DNA from: Ipomoea triloba
Lineage: Eukaryota; Streptophyta; Magnoliopsida; Solanales; Convolvulaceae
NCBI RefSeq assembly: GCF_003576645.1
Contig: NC_044917.1
Span: 10,744,623 to 10,808,622, forward strand
Reading direction: 5' to 3'
Length of the DNA: 64,000 nucleotides
Both the position numbers and the translations under genes were made by a program. Under the pieces are notes generated by a model. The model worked only from the letters and a program-made list of their open reading frames with translations, was not told the origin of the DNA and searched no databases. How positions within the stretch are numbered: position 1 is the stretch's first letter; every line of letters starts with the position of its first letter. Shown here one piece after another: positions 46,817 through 58,784 of this stretch.

Positions 46817-47451
46817 GGCTATGTTTGGCAAACCTAGCTGAAAAGTAGCTGAAAGCTGAAAAGTAGCTGAAAACTGAAAAGCTATAAGCTCGAAGCTGAA
46901 ATCTGAAGAGCTGTTATGCTTAAAAGTGTTTGGTAAAATTAGCTTTTTGATAAGCTGATAAATGCAAAAAGACTAAAAAGGACATCTTCATACAATTTAA
47001 ATAATTTTAAATTTAAATAGGTTTGTTTATATATTAAATTATAAAATAATGAAATCAATATATTTAAATAAAATATAAAGTAAGAACATATATTTGAAAA
47101 TATATAAAGTAAAAAAAAATAGAATTAATAAGATTAGTTCATACAGAAATTAATGTTCAAATATAAATATCAAACTGAAATTACAACCAAACATAATGAA
47201 AAGAAAATGTCAAAAGGATTTTAATTGAGAGGGGTAAAGGGTGTCATTTATATAAAATAATAAGGATAAAGATGGAAAAAAATTAAAAAGCTACTAGCTT
47301 ATTTTGAAAAGCTACCCCAAGTAGCGTTTCAAAATAAGCTCTTATTTTAAGCTACTAACTTATTTTGAGAACATTACCAAACAGAGCTTATAGCTTATTA
47401 GTAGCTTAAAATAAGCTATAAGCTCCTAAATAAGCTCTGCCAAACAGAGCC
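46817..47451. mobile_element. Tourist/hAT-like MITE
   Basis: Ends are GGCTATGTTTGGCA and TGCCAAACAGAGCC, flanked by TTA on both sides (46814-46816 and 47452-47454). The arms are built of AGCTGAAA and TAAGCT repeats and pair with each other. Confidence 0.7.
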
Positions 47452-47746
47452 TTAGCTTTATGAACTAATGTAATTTAATTAATTAAAAAAAACTATTGTA
47501 CCCACTAATTTATACTATTGGTTATATTTATACAATAAACAATATTATCATTAATGTATATTTATATAATAATTAAAATATAAAATATATTTATTATGTA
47601 TCTTCATTTTAATCATAGGGTAAACATGCAAGTTTCTCTTGGAGTTGTTGACAAGTTCCACAATAAAAACAACAATAATTTTTAAAACTAAATTATTAAG
47701 AAATTTATATCTAAAATAAATTCTTTAATAATAATTAAATTAAAAA

Positions 47747-47780
<34 letters not shown>

Positions 47781-47805
47781 CAATGGAGTGTTTGACAATT
47801 AGCAT

Positions 47806-47979
47806 TAGGGGTGTAAATGAGCCGAGCGGCTCGCGAGTTGCTCACGAGCCGCTCGGTCAAAGCTCGACTCGAGCTCGGTCAAATTCGAGTTAGAGCCGAG
47901 CTCAAGCAGCTCGTTTAGTAATCAAGTCGAGCTCGAGCTCTAATGTCTTAGGCTCGTGGCTCGACGAGCCGCTCGCGAG

Positions 47980-48041
<62 letters not shown>

Positions 48042-48348
48042 GAATGTATGTATGTATGTATACATATAATATCATAGTTTATTTTTAATTGAAACATGAA
48101 TTTAAAATCAAACAGGTTAAATTCGAGTTTAAAATCGGACTCGAACTCGGGCTCAAGATCGAGCTCGAGCTCGAACAATCGAGCTGCTTGAGCCGAACTC
48201 GAGCAGCTCGAAAATTGCCGAGCTCGAGCTCGAGCATCAATTTTCAAGCTCGATCGAGCTCGAGCTCGAACTCGAGCCGAGCCTTCCTTAACGAGCTCGA
48301 GCTCAAGCCACCCTAGGTTCGAGCTCGGCTCGGCTCGTTTACACCCCT
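47806..48348. mobile_element. GAGCTCGAGC-rich foldback MITE with 9-bp target duplication
   Basis: Starts TAGGGGTGTAAATGAGCCG and ends CTCGTTTACACCCCT, flanked by the 9-bp direct repeat AATTAGCAT at 47797-47805 and 48349-48357. The interior consists of CTCGAGC/GAGCTCG palindromes around a central (TA)n (47983-48034). This end sequence is a widespread plant MITE type; the 9-bp duplication suggests a Mutator relation. Confidence 0.8.
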
Positions 48349-48357
48349 AATTAGCAT

Positions 48358-49630
48358 ATATAAATGAGTTAATTCCACCAGATGTTCCTTGTCTTTGGTG
48401 GCAATTCCAAATTTAGTCTATGACTATCGTTTTTGTCATTTAACATCCTAAACTATTATTTTTTTAGACACTTTTAGGTATTCTCATGACTTTTCATATT
48501 TTTAGTAAGGGCATTTTTGTCTCTTCATATTTTTATTTTTTTTTAATTTTACGGTTTCGACCCGTTGAGGACTTTACTAAAAACCGGTTGAAAAGTATAG
48601 TTACTACAAATCAGAGGTTACATAAGTCCTAAATGAATTAAACTTGATGAAGCTTGAAAATAACCAAAGAAAAATCTAAAAAGAGTTAAATTGAAGCATG
48701 TGTTCTATCTCAACTAAAAGTCTAAACTGATGGTTGAACTACACATTTATGTTTAATTGTTTATATATTATATACTCAACAAACAACTTACCTTAATAAC
48801 ATTGAAAGGTAAAAGGTAGCTATGAAAAAAATAAGAATGGAGTAAACTATTATAATAACATTTAAGGACTAATTTATTAATAATAATAATAATTCATAAA
48901 CATAAGACACAATTACTAATTTATTTCGTATACAGAATTCATATTTTTAAGATACAGAATTTTATAACACAAGATATAAAAATTCATAACATAAGACACA
49001 TACATATGCATCAGGGTCCATAGTGCATTATGAAACCTGGTCCATGATTGTTTGTTGGAATGGTGGACTGGATGTTAGAATCGTTTTAGTAATGGTTACT
49101 TGGCGCTTAATGATGATGTTGGACACTTTCACTTTTGCAGCAAGTGTATAAAAAACAATTAGTTAGGGCTAATAAGGTCCTTATTACATGTCAAATCATT
49201 GTCTGGTAATGACCATATTGATGGTGTCGCTATTTCTCCTTAATTTCGGGGTCGCCATGCATTAACAATTTTTTAAGAAACTTTAATTAATGGGGGTCAA
49301 AGTTGATAGCAAAGTCTATGTATTGGTAAACTATAACAATTTTAATACATTAGGAATTTAAATTATGACCTGATAAAATCGTTTAATTTGCTCAAAATTT
49401 ATTAAATGTAATTTTTTATGGTGTTTAAATTCATGTATAATAGTATGTGTATAGTAGTAATACCTTAAGAGAGTTATTTAATTTCTAAATATATTCAATT
49501 GAAATTTGGTTGAACTAATCATATCTTATAGGATATGGATACATGTTATATCTCTTTTTTTTTTTTAAATAATAATTGTTGTGCTAATATATTTGTACAT
49601 CAAGTTTAAAATGTTGTACATTATATTTTA
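48358..49630. other. Intergenic, nothing recognised
   Basis: AT-rich, with a half-MITE-like phrase near 48370-48480. No gene or RNA seen. Confidence 0.5.
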
Positions 49631-49632
49631 AC

Positions 49633-50656
49633 TTGACAAAATTGTCATTATTTCCTTGCCTACATGGTTCCATTGGCCAGAGGCTGTTCACCTTGCTTAG
49701 ACACTTGAGACACCAACATATTCTCTATAACATGGAGAAGAGGAAAAGAGGTTTCACTTCCAATGGAAATTGTGTACACTGTCCGGGTGTGAAAGAAGAT
49801 GTTGATCATATCGGTAAAAAGTACAAAAAGGCGAGAGAGGTATGTTAGTGTATCATCCCTGATTATAATCGCAAGAAATGGGAAGATATGGATTTCGTGT
49901 AACATAACCAGGAGTCTTATGAACTCTAATAAGAAAGATTGGGGTGCCTTTTTCTCGCTTACCGTCTCGTGAGTGTGGAAGTGGAGGAACGCTCTTGTGT
50001 TTTCAAACGATATCTGGGAAACCTCCATGAAAATCAGATTTCCTAAGTAAAAAGAAGCAGAACTAGTTGAAGCTTTTGAATCGAGGAAGCCTACAGCGAA
50101 AAAGACGAGCAAGAGCGCCAAAAGTGCGGAGGAAATGAGCTACCTCCACATGGATGGGAGGTGGTCAACACGGATGCCTCTTTCAAATCTGAGAATGGTC
50201 ATACGGGATGTGGAGGTGTTATGAGAGATCACAAAGGTGACTGGGTTGTCGGGTTTAGATGCATGGTGAAAATTAACCATATTGGATGTTGAAGGGGAAG
50301 CTTGTGCTATCTATAAAGCCCTCCAATTGGCATGGGATAAGAATGTTAGAAAGATCTGGATTAGGAGTGATGCTAAGGAAGTGGTCGACTAGATCAATGG
50401 CGATGCTACCCTGTTAGGCCTTACCAATGGTATTGTTCGTGCGTGCAAAGAGTGGATTGGTAAAGATGGGGAGGTGAAGATTTCTCATTGCCCCCGTGAG
50501 CATAATTTTGTGGCTGACACTTTGGCCAATGAAGCGGTTAAAAGGAGTTGTGAATGGATTGAGTTTGATAGACCATTGGGTTCCATTCTCGGGAGCCTCG
50601 GGCTCGATAGAAGAGACGTTGGGTGTTCCAATTTTGTTGTGAGAACTAGTCAATAG
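49633..50656 (+). pseudogene. LINE remnant: zinc-binding RT domain and RNase H (first copy)
   Basis: The 49633 frame starts with a zf-RVT-like segment (RLFTLLRHLRHQHILYNMEK then NCVHCPGVKEDVDHIGKK). Further on, interrupted frames give a plant LINE RNase H-like (RVT_3) domain: NTDASFKSENGHTGCGGVMR with DHKGDWVVGF, then EGEACAIYKALQLAWD, IRSDAKEVVD followed by a stop, and HCPREHNFVADTLANEA. Several stops and frameshifts mean it is dead. It ends about 30 bases before the TIR of the next element. The RNase H part, from 50037 on, is duplicated by assembly at 51161 onward. Confidence 0.78.
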
Positions 50657-51159
50657 CCCGGTTATAGGGTCCCCCCTTCGGATCATTATACCGTGGACCA
50701 GGGTCCACAATTCCACAATGCATTGTGGACACTGGTTCGAAACAATGCAGTATTGTTACGGATCTCATTACAGATTTTTCAACTAAAATATAACTGTAAT
50801 TTGAACAACAACAAAAACACTGACGAAGAAGCAAGAACAAAAAACACACACAAGTTCATCAGATCACAAAAACACACCCAACAAAAGGTGAATACTTAAA
50901 CAGCATTGTGAAATTTGAAAAACATGGAACATAAGAGATAATACTTGGGCTTATATTCTGTGTATCCTAACATTCGAATGCACAAACACATCACAACCTG
51001 TGTTACTAACATGAATACACAGAACGGTTGCCTAGAATACACATAATGTATTCATAGAATACACAGAATATTGACACAAAATACACATAACTCATCCTCC
51101 TAATATTCGAATGCACAAACACATCACAACCTGTGTTACTAACATGAATACACAGAACG
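50037..51159. other. Assembly-duplicated segment, first copy
   Basis: This 1123-base segment reappears at 51161-52283 with constant offset of 1124 and no difference that I noticed (same open frames in both). The single N at 51160 separates the end of the first copy from the start of the second. This is best explained as two contigs whose ends overlap but were joined without merging. Confidence 0.85.
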
Positions 51160-51160
51160 N

Positions 51161-51780
51161 GATTTCCTAAGTAAAAAGAAGCAGAACTAGTTGAAGCTTT
51201 TGAATCGAGGAAGCCTACAGCGAAAAAGACGAGCAAGAGCGCCAAAAGTGCGGAGGAAATGAGCTACCTCCACATGGATGGGAGGTGGTCAACACGGATG
51301 CCTCTTTCAAATCTGAGAATGGTCATACGGGATGTGGAGGTGTTATGAGAGATCACAAAGGTGACTGGGTTGTCGGGTTTAGATGCATGGTGAAAATTAA
51401 CCATATTGGATGTTGAAGGGGAAGCTTGTGCTATCTATAAAGCCCTCCAATTGGCATGGGATAAGAATGTTAGAAAGATCTGGATTAGGAGTGATGCTAA
51501 GGAAGTGGTCGACTAGATCAATGGCGATGCTACCCTGTTAGGCCTTACCAATGGTATTGTTCGTGCGTGCAAAGAGTGGATTGGTAAAGATGGGGAGGTG
51601 AAGATTTCTCATTGCCCCCGTGAGCATAATTTTGTGGCTGACACTTTGGCCAATGAAGCGGTTAAAAGGAGTTGTGAATGGATTGAGTTTGATAGACCAT
51701 TGGGTTCCATTCTCGGGAGCCTCGGGCTCGATAGAAGAGACGTTGGGTGTTCCAATTTTGTTGTGAGAACTAGTCAATAG
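51161..51780 (+). pseudogene. LINE RNase H remnant, duplicate copy
   Basis: Sequence repeat of 50037-50656 with the same stops. It should not be counted as a second insertion, as the duplication is probably an assembly artefact. Confidence 0.7.
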
Positions 51781-51809
51781 CCCGGTTATAGGGTCCCCCC
51801 TTCGGATCA

Positions 51810-52664
51810 TTATACCGTGGACCAGGGTCCACAATTCCACAATGCATTGTGGACACTGGTTCGAAACAATGCAGTATTGTTACGGATCTCATTACAGATT
51901 TTTCAACTAAAATATAACTGTAATTTGAACAACAACAAAAACACTGACGAAGAAGCAAGAACAAAAAACACACACAAGTTCATCAGATCACAAAAACACA
52001 CCCAACAAAAGGTGAATACTTAAACAGCATTGTGAAATTTGAAAAACATGGAACATAAGAGATAATACTTGGGCTTATATTCTGTGTATCCTAACATTCG
52101 AATGCACAAACACATCACAACCTGTGTTACTAACATGAATACACAGAACGGTTGCCTAGAATACACATAATGTATTCATAGAATACACAGAATATTGACA
52201 CAAAATACACATAACTCATCCTCCTAATATTCGAATGCACAAACACATCACAACCTGTGTTACTAACATGAATACACAGAACGGTTGCCTAGAATACACA
52301 GAATGTCTTCATAGAATACACAAAATATTGACACAAAAATACACAAAACTCATCATCCTAACATTCGAATGCACAAACACATCACAACCTGTGTTACTAA
52401 CATGAATACACAGAACGATTGCTTAGAATACACAGAATGTCTTCATAGAATACACAGAATATTGACACAAAATACACAGAACTTATCCTCCTAAACATTC
52501 GAATGCACAAACACATCACAACATGTGTTACTAACATGAATACACAGAATGTCTTCATAGAATACACAAAATGTCTTCATAGAATACACAGAATATTGAC
52601 ACAAAATACACAAACTCATCCTCCTAACATTTTGGTACAAGGTGCACAATAGTCCACGGTATAA
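51810..52664. mobile_element. TIR element with minisatellite interior (TTATACCGTGGAC family)
   Basis: Thirteen-base perfect terminal inverted repeats TTATACCGTGGAC (51810-51822) and GTCCACGGTATAA (52652-52664). The 3' two-thirds is about four repeats of a ~130-140 bp unit built from CATTCGAATGCACAAACACA, CACAACCTGTGTTACTAACA, AATACACAGAA and AATATTGACACAAAATACAC (about 52092-52630). The left end also occurs at 50686 because of the false duplication. No coding potential or target duplication is seen. Confidence 0.68.
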
Positions 52665-53140
52665 ATTGCCAGAGTACACTATTTGAAAGTACATGATTTT
52701 TTATATATTATCAAATAATGTATATTCAATACATAAATAATGTATTTTTAGTATATTAAAAATGTATATTGCATTAATGGTCTACGTAGTTATGTGGACT
52801 ATGGTCCACATAATAATTTGCTTCTTGCACCCCCCAAAGATAAAAGAAGAATGTAGGTTAGGCAAGTAGGCAAAAGTTATTATGTGGATCTGGGTCCATC
52901 TTGTAATGTAGACTCGCGTCTAAAATACACAATTTCAATACTGAAGGTTCACAAATTATATACTGAATGTTCACAATTTGGATTGTGAATATTCAGTATG
53001 TAAATTGACATGGGTCCATGGTATAACTATTGGTGTACTTTATGTAAATAAATAATGTAGTTTTAGTATATTAAAAATATACGTAGTCTTCTTATTTATG
53101 GTTCACACAAATGTGTGGACCATGGTCCATAGAATAATGA
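52665..53140. mobile_element. GGACCATGGTCC-family MITEs, two adjacent copies
   Basis: One copy ends near 52815 with TATGTGGACTATGGTCCACA. A second runs from about 52878 (TTATTATGTGGATCTGGGTCC) to about 53140 (TGTGTGGACCATGGTCC then ATAGAATAATG). Interiors share AATAATGTA and TTTTTAGTATATTAAAAATG with the copy at 6478. Confidence 0.55.
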
Positions 53141-53436
53141 TTAGGTACAAGAGTTTTGGGCTTCAATGTTTTATGTAAGCCCACTTATGAATAGACTTAT
53201 AGTCTTATACACATTATTGTGGGCGTCTTTTGCATGAAGCCCAACAGAAGTTGCATTGTACGGAGAGGCCCAAATTCAATGAAGCTGATACGACACCGTA
53301 TCCTTGCATAGCAAACATATGATATACCGGCAGAATTTAGCCCTAGTACGACTGGAAACATATATAGCTGAAGAAAACTCAAGTTTTTGCTGATTTAATC
53401 ACCGATCAAAACTCCGTCAAATCGTCGTTTTTGAAT
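53141..53436 (+). promoter_or_regulatory. Upstream region of the FNBP4-like gene
   Basis: About 300 bases between the MITE cluster and the start codon. No TATA box at the usual distance is clear; TATATAGC at about 53360 is about 75 bases before the ATG and could serve. The leader is otherwise ordinary. Confidence 0.35.
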
Positions 53437-56400
53437 ATGGGAAAGAGAAAAGAGCGCCGGCTCGCCGCCATGGGCGCTTCCAGTCGCAGAGTAAAGCTTG
53501 ACCTCTTCGCGGAACCCTCTGGTACGCTAATTTCATAAGGATTAGCATATACGACTGTAATGATAATTTTGATAAGCTGCGCTTCTGCGTGTTCGTTTTT
53601 TTAGTTGGTTCGTTATCCCATGTTCTTCAACCAAAAGGGGGAAAAAGCCCTATTTTGATTTGATGTTGGATAAAAATTGTCAACTTCATGAAAAAATATG
53701 ATGAGATTTTGTTTAAATCATTGTTATTTTTACCAAATTAGGTTGTTCTAGCATTATAAGATATATCTACGCATTTAAATGCTGGTTGTCTCGAGATAAA
53801 ACTCAGAAGAAGTTATTTTTGTTGCTAAATGTGAAGTTTGTGTCATGTGAAGATTCATTAATTTTCTGATCCGCATGATTTTTGCTTATTTTTTATGGTG
53901 TAGATGTAGATTCCCATCTGTTGCTTAAAAAAAAAAAAGAAGAAAAATGATGAAGGTTTTCAATATTTGCTGCTAATCCAGAATTGTTATTCACACATTA
54001 ATATGATCAATGGGTGGTGATGTGCAATTGGATATTATTTTGTAGGAGATTTGGGTGGCTCTTCTCAAGATGGAGTTGGAGGGGATGAAGCTTCCAAAAA
54101 TCAAGCTGAGCTACCCAATTCACCATCATCTTCAGGTGGGTTCTGTGAGTTTTCTTCAAAAGGACATCTTTGTAGAGAAGACATGATGTGACCGCATAAT
54201 ATTGGTGGAAATTATTGATTTTCTTTGTACAAGACATGTTGTTTGTTCCACAAAAGATTATGTTTTCAGTCTGTAACCAGGCTGTGGTATTGGGAACTTT
54301 CAATTGACCATCAGTATACATCAAGGCCCTGCCACAGTGAATATTGATTAACTTCTTACCTTTCATGTCCTTCTGTGGCGGCATCAAAGGCTTGTGGAGA
54401 TAAAATGAAGAGTATTTTCTCCTCTCGGTTCGTATGTTTCTGGCCTTATTTGTTTAATGACTTACTGACACTCTCAGACTTCTTACAGGTGGTTGTGCTA
54501 AGGAGATATACACTACATATAAATATACATATTATCAAAAAATTTGATAATTTTTTATTCCAATTTTGGTTATTGTTCCCAAAACTTTTGCGTATGTACA
54601 TTTTGGTTGTTGTTGTTTGTTGCCTTGACTAGTTATTTGACATGCTCTTATTTTGCCTATAGGTCTTCAACAAGAGAATCCTCTAATGTTGCTTGGGCAG
54701 TATAGTGATGATGAGTTGGATGAGGGTTCAAGTGAAGGACCTATACGTGCTGGCTCAGAGGACTCCTCAGTTGCCCATGATGACCAGGTAAAATAGACAA
54801 ATAGTCTATGCTGTAGTAGTTGTTCACTGAACGGAGCAGAGACAGACTGATTGTGAGGTTGTCATAGGTTCTAATCCTTTCATATGAGGGGCATTGATGG
54901 GAGTACTTTTTAGTGGGTGAATGGATTGGGACTTCATTTCATTACTCACTTGAGATTTTTGTTTCCGATCCTACTATAATACTATTGCAAGTAGGGTGGT
55001 ATGGACTTATCTGGGCAGGTGGATTGCCTATACTGTCCTTTATCAAAAAGGAGAGATAAAGATAGGGAGGATGATATGGAAAAGGGAAGTACCCTGAATC
55101 TCATTGGGAATTAATGGGCTTGCTAATGTTGCTATTTTACCTGTACTAAACATCCTTACAAGGCTTAGCTTTTTACTCTTATATAAATGCAATTATGCAT
55201 GCTTTAGAATGTCTTGCTCTACTTGAACTTAAGAATGGAAAGCTACTTGTCTGTCTGATATTACCAAATCTATAATAAAGGTTTCCAAGGTATGTATTAA
55301 CTTCCATCATTTTTTTCATCGTTGTACATAATTGCAGTTAAGTGTGATGTGCTTTTATAGGATGCTTTTTGATTGTCAATGAATCTATAGAATATTGTAG
55401 AGTTCAGTTAAGAATTTAATTTTCCATCATCTTTGCTTAGGGAAAAGTAGCTTCTACAGAAGAAAAGAATGATGCTAAGGGTGTGATTGGCTCTGATACT
55501 GCCAAAGTTAAAGATGAAGCAAAAGAAAATGGCTCTGCCTCAGAGAACTTTTTGCAGAGACCGGAAGAGGATGAGCATAAAGGAAGTGATGCTATATACT
55601 CAGTTGAAAAGTTAAAAGAAAAGGATGTGATGAGTCAAAATACTACTCTTGGAGCATTTGATGCACAAGTTGGTGGTGATGTAATTTCAGGCTGGAAGGT
55701 TGTTTTTCATGAAGAGAGCAATCAATACTATTATTGGAATGTTTCAACAGGAGAAACATCATGGGAAGTGCCCAATGCTTTGATTCCATCATCTGAATTG
55801 GAGAATGATGAGAAAGCTACTGATGGTGTTGATGTGGAGGATGCCATGCAGAGAACATATGAATCTCATACAAATTTGAATGTAAAACCGGGAGATTCTA
55901 ACCCTGGAGACACATGTGATGACTCTAATGATAATAATGAATGCAAGATGGAAATGTTCAATGATGGATTTAAATGCAATGCTCAGCAAGAGAAAGGAGT
56001 GGAGGATGATGCCAAGATGAGTGACACGAAGAAAATGTCTGGGCAACTTGATTCCTGTCGTGATATTTCTTCTCCTGTGGGTTGTTCTTCCAAGCTATCA
56101 GGGGACATTCTTTTGTCTCATTTAAGTGAATCAGGTGAAGATGTTGAGAAGCACAGAGATGTGGCGAGTGCTGGAGAATTTGATATTGAGGCTGACTTTT
56201 CCTCTCACCTTGTGGAACATTGCGAATCTCTATTAGAGAAATTGAAGGTCATGCAAGGGTATGATATTAGACTTTATATACTTTTTTTTTTGCTTCGTAT
56301 TTTCTTCAAATGCCCATAAAACTATGAAAGCTTTCCATGTAGATCTTGTTCATTTAGTTCCGTGTAGTAATTTTTGCCCTCATCAAAATGTTTCAGGTCT

Positions 56401-58784
56401 GAAAAAAGTTTGCAAAAACATGATCAAATATCAAAGTATGTGCTAGAAGTTGATATCAGACTCACTGATATTAGATCTTTAGCATGTAATGGATTGTCCT
56501 TGCTTCCATTCTGGGTGCACTCTGAAAAACAACTTAAACTACTAGAAGCAGCCATAAATGAAGTTTGTGAACAGTGTAATTCCTTACGTGGCCATGACGT
56601 TGAGGCTTTACATACTTCACAACATGAGTTTACTGATGACACCAAAGTGGATGCAAATGAAAAGATTGCCATCCACCATTGTGCCACTGAGTACACTGGA
56701 AGTCCAGAGACCAGGAAAGATGCCCATGTTGAACCTTACCATGATGGTGCTTCTACAAATTCTGGGAGCAATACAATTGAAGAAGGTGAAGTAGTTGAAC
56801 TTGCAGCGCATGAAGAGTTAGCTCCTAAAACAGTGCTTCTTCCCGAAGAAGTTGACATGGATGTGGATATGGAAGTTGAAGATGTAGGACCTCCATGTGG
56901 CCCAAAAGTTGGGGATGCATCAGTTGGCCAATATCATCTTGTGCCAGAGAAGGATATGGTGACAGCCCTATCAGCAAATGAGGGATCTTCATTGCCAGAT
57001 AAAACATCTGATGTTCCACCACCTCCCCCTGATGAAGACTGGGTCCCTCCACCACCTCCTGATGATGAGCCTTTTCCTCCCCCACCACCTGATGAGCCAC
57101 CCGAAACAACATATTCTCAGCCTTCTGATTTGTCCTCAGTACAACCTTTTCCTTACACTTTATCATACCCAGTTTCTGGTTATGAATACTATGGCCAAAT
57201 TAACAATGTTCCTCCCAATAGTAACTTATACTCACATGCTGAGGGTCAGATAACTGTTTCACATCAACAGCTGTATTATGAAGCAGTACCAAATCTGTAC
57301 AGTTCTGATCCAATGGCAGTTAATGCTGTTAATCCTAGTGCCTATTATGGTTTTCAAGGCGGAGCAGCACACCATGTTCCTGTAGTGGCTGCAGATTCAT
57401 CTGTGCTTCCTAGTGGATCTATTAATGAAAAAGCTATTTCTGGTTCAATTGGATCATTTGGCACACTTACTGAAGTGAGCTCTGTTTTGCCAATTCAAAA
57501 CAAACCCAATGGTGTTGTTGATGTTGGGAGTTCAGGGGTATCTTTAAGTTTTCCTTCTCAAACATCCTTGCAAGTCACAGACACTGTCTTGCCTCCAGAG
57601 AACACTTTGGTCGCATCAACTTCTTCTATCCCTTCTGCTACTTCTACAGCAACAGCTTCTAATGTTCCATCTAAAGGTAAAGTTGTAATATTCATAGTAA
57701 CTGGTGGATGCACTTTTTCAAATGTAGTGATTTTAAATAGCACACTTCAATATCTAAATATCTTTTTTTTTTTTTTTAATTTGCTTACCATTAATTAATA
57801 TGGGGCTCCCTAGTGCTGTGTAATTGGAGCTTATTCAAAAGATGTTCTGACATGATTTTCCTCCTATTTCTTTTCCAGTTTCTCGTAAAAAGAAGGGCAC
57901 TATTGCTGTAGGCTCGACATTAAGGTCAAATAAAAAAGTCTCCAATTTGGTTGACAAGGTTATATCATACCCTTTCAATATTTTTCTTATATTTGGGGAG
58001 CTTGTTCATAATAATATAAATTTATGTCTCTTCAGACAATTAATTGTATTTCTTGTGCTTTTTTTAGTGGAAGGCTGCAAAAGAAGAGCTACATGCAGAA
58101 GAAGAAGAGGAACGTGCAAGTGCATATGAAATATTAGAGAAGAAACGGCAACGAGAAATTGAGGTATGTCAAGGCTCAAATGCTGTGCTGCAGATTAAGT
58201 GTGTTTTTTTCTGGATCCATAACCTTTTTTCCTTTTCTGTTGCAGGAATGGCGTGCACAGCAGATAGCCAGTGGAGAGGCTAGAGATAATGCTAACTTTC
58301 AGCCACTGGGTGGTGATTGGTATGTCATGTTTACTTTGTGACCTAACCATATGCATGAAATTTAAGTGATGTGATTCCCCCACTATCCTAGCCCCTAGGT
58401 ATGCTGTTTTTTAGGGGCATTAGACATTGTAAATTACAGTTTCCTTATACACTTATCTGACTTGACAGGCGAGAGCGTGTGAAACGAAGAAGAGCTGAAA
58501 AGATGAAAGAGGCTGAAAAGAAGCCCACTGATGGTGCTGAAGAAAATCGACAGCCTGATCTTAATGCGTCATCAATAGGTCTTCCATCTGGATGGCAAGT
58601 AAGTTAGCACATAGCGTATGCATCTCCTGGATGATTGGTTTTATTTATTTATAGCGCTGAGTTTGTGTACGGTCTTCAATCTTTGTGTTTTAATTTCCAG
58701 GCATACTGGGATGAGTCGTCGAAACAGGTGTATTATGGAAATGCTGCAACATCGGAAACAACCTGGACTAGACCAACAAGTTGA
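53437..58784 (+). CDS. Two-WW-domain proline-rich protein, FNBP4-like
   Basis: Ten exons join in phase to 953 aa: 53437-53521, 54046-54135, 54663-54787, 55441-56258, 56397-57676, 57879-57958, 58068-58163, 58246-58319, 58469-58598 and 58701-58784 (TGA). The N terminus is basic (MGKRKERRLAAMGASSRRVK) and may hold a nuclear signal. An NPLMLLGQYSDDEL motif follows. WW1 (about 183-213) has GWKVVF...YYYWNVSTGETSWEVP. A PPPPPDEDW and PPPPPDDEPF proline run is at about 580-612. Exons 7-9 are charged Lys/Glu/Arg-rich, probably helical. WW2 (about 915-951) has LPSGWQAYW...VYYGNAATSETTWTRP. The order resembles formin-binding protein 4, whose WW domains bind proline-rich ligands in formins or splicing proteins. 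An Arabidopsis counterpart is, from memory, At3g13225. Function in plants is not established. Confidence 0.9.

Noticed and set aside
47948..48316. Open frames of 99 and 75 codons rich in Glu-Leu, Arg-Ala or Ser
   Set aside because: They arise from the GAGCTCGAGC repeats of a foldback MITE and exist in several frames at once.
50414..50716. 100-codon minus-strand frame, identical at 51538
   Set aside because: Antisense to the LINE RNase H remnant, and its repetition is the assembly duplication.
52092..52630. Regular repeats that could suggest a CRISPR array
   Set aside because: Units are ~135 bp without distinct spacers, in a plant nuclear sequence and inside a TIR element.
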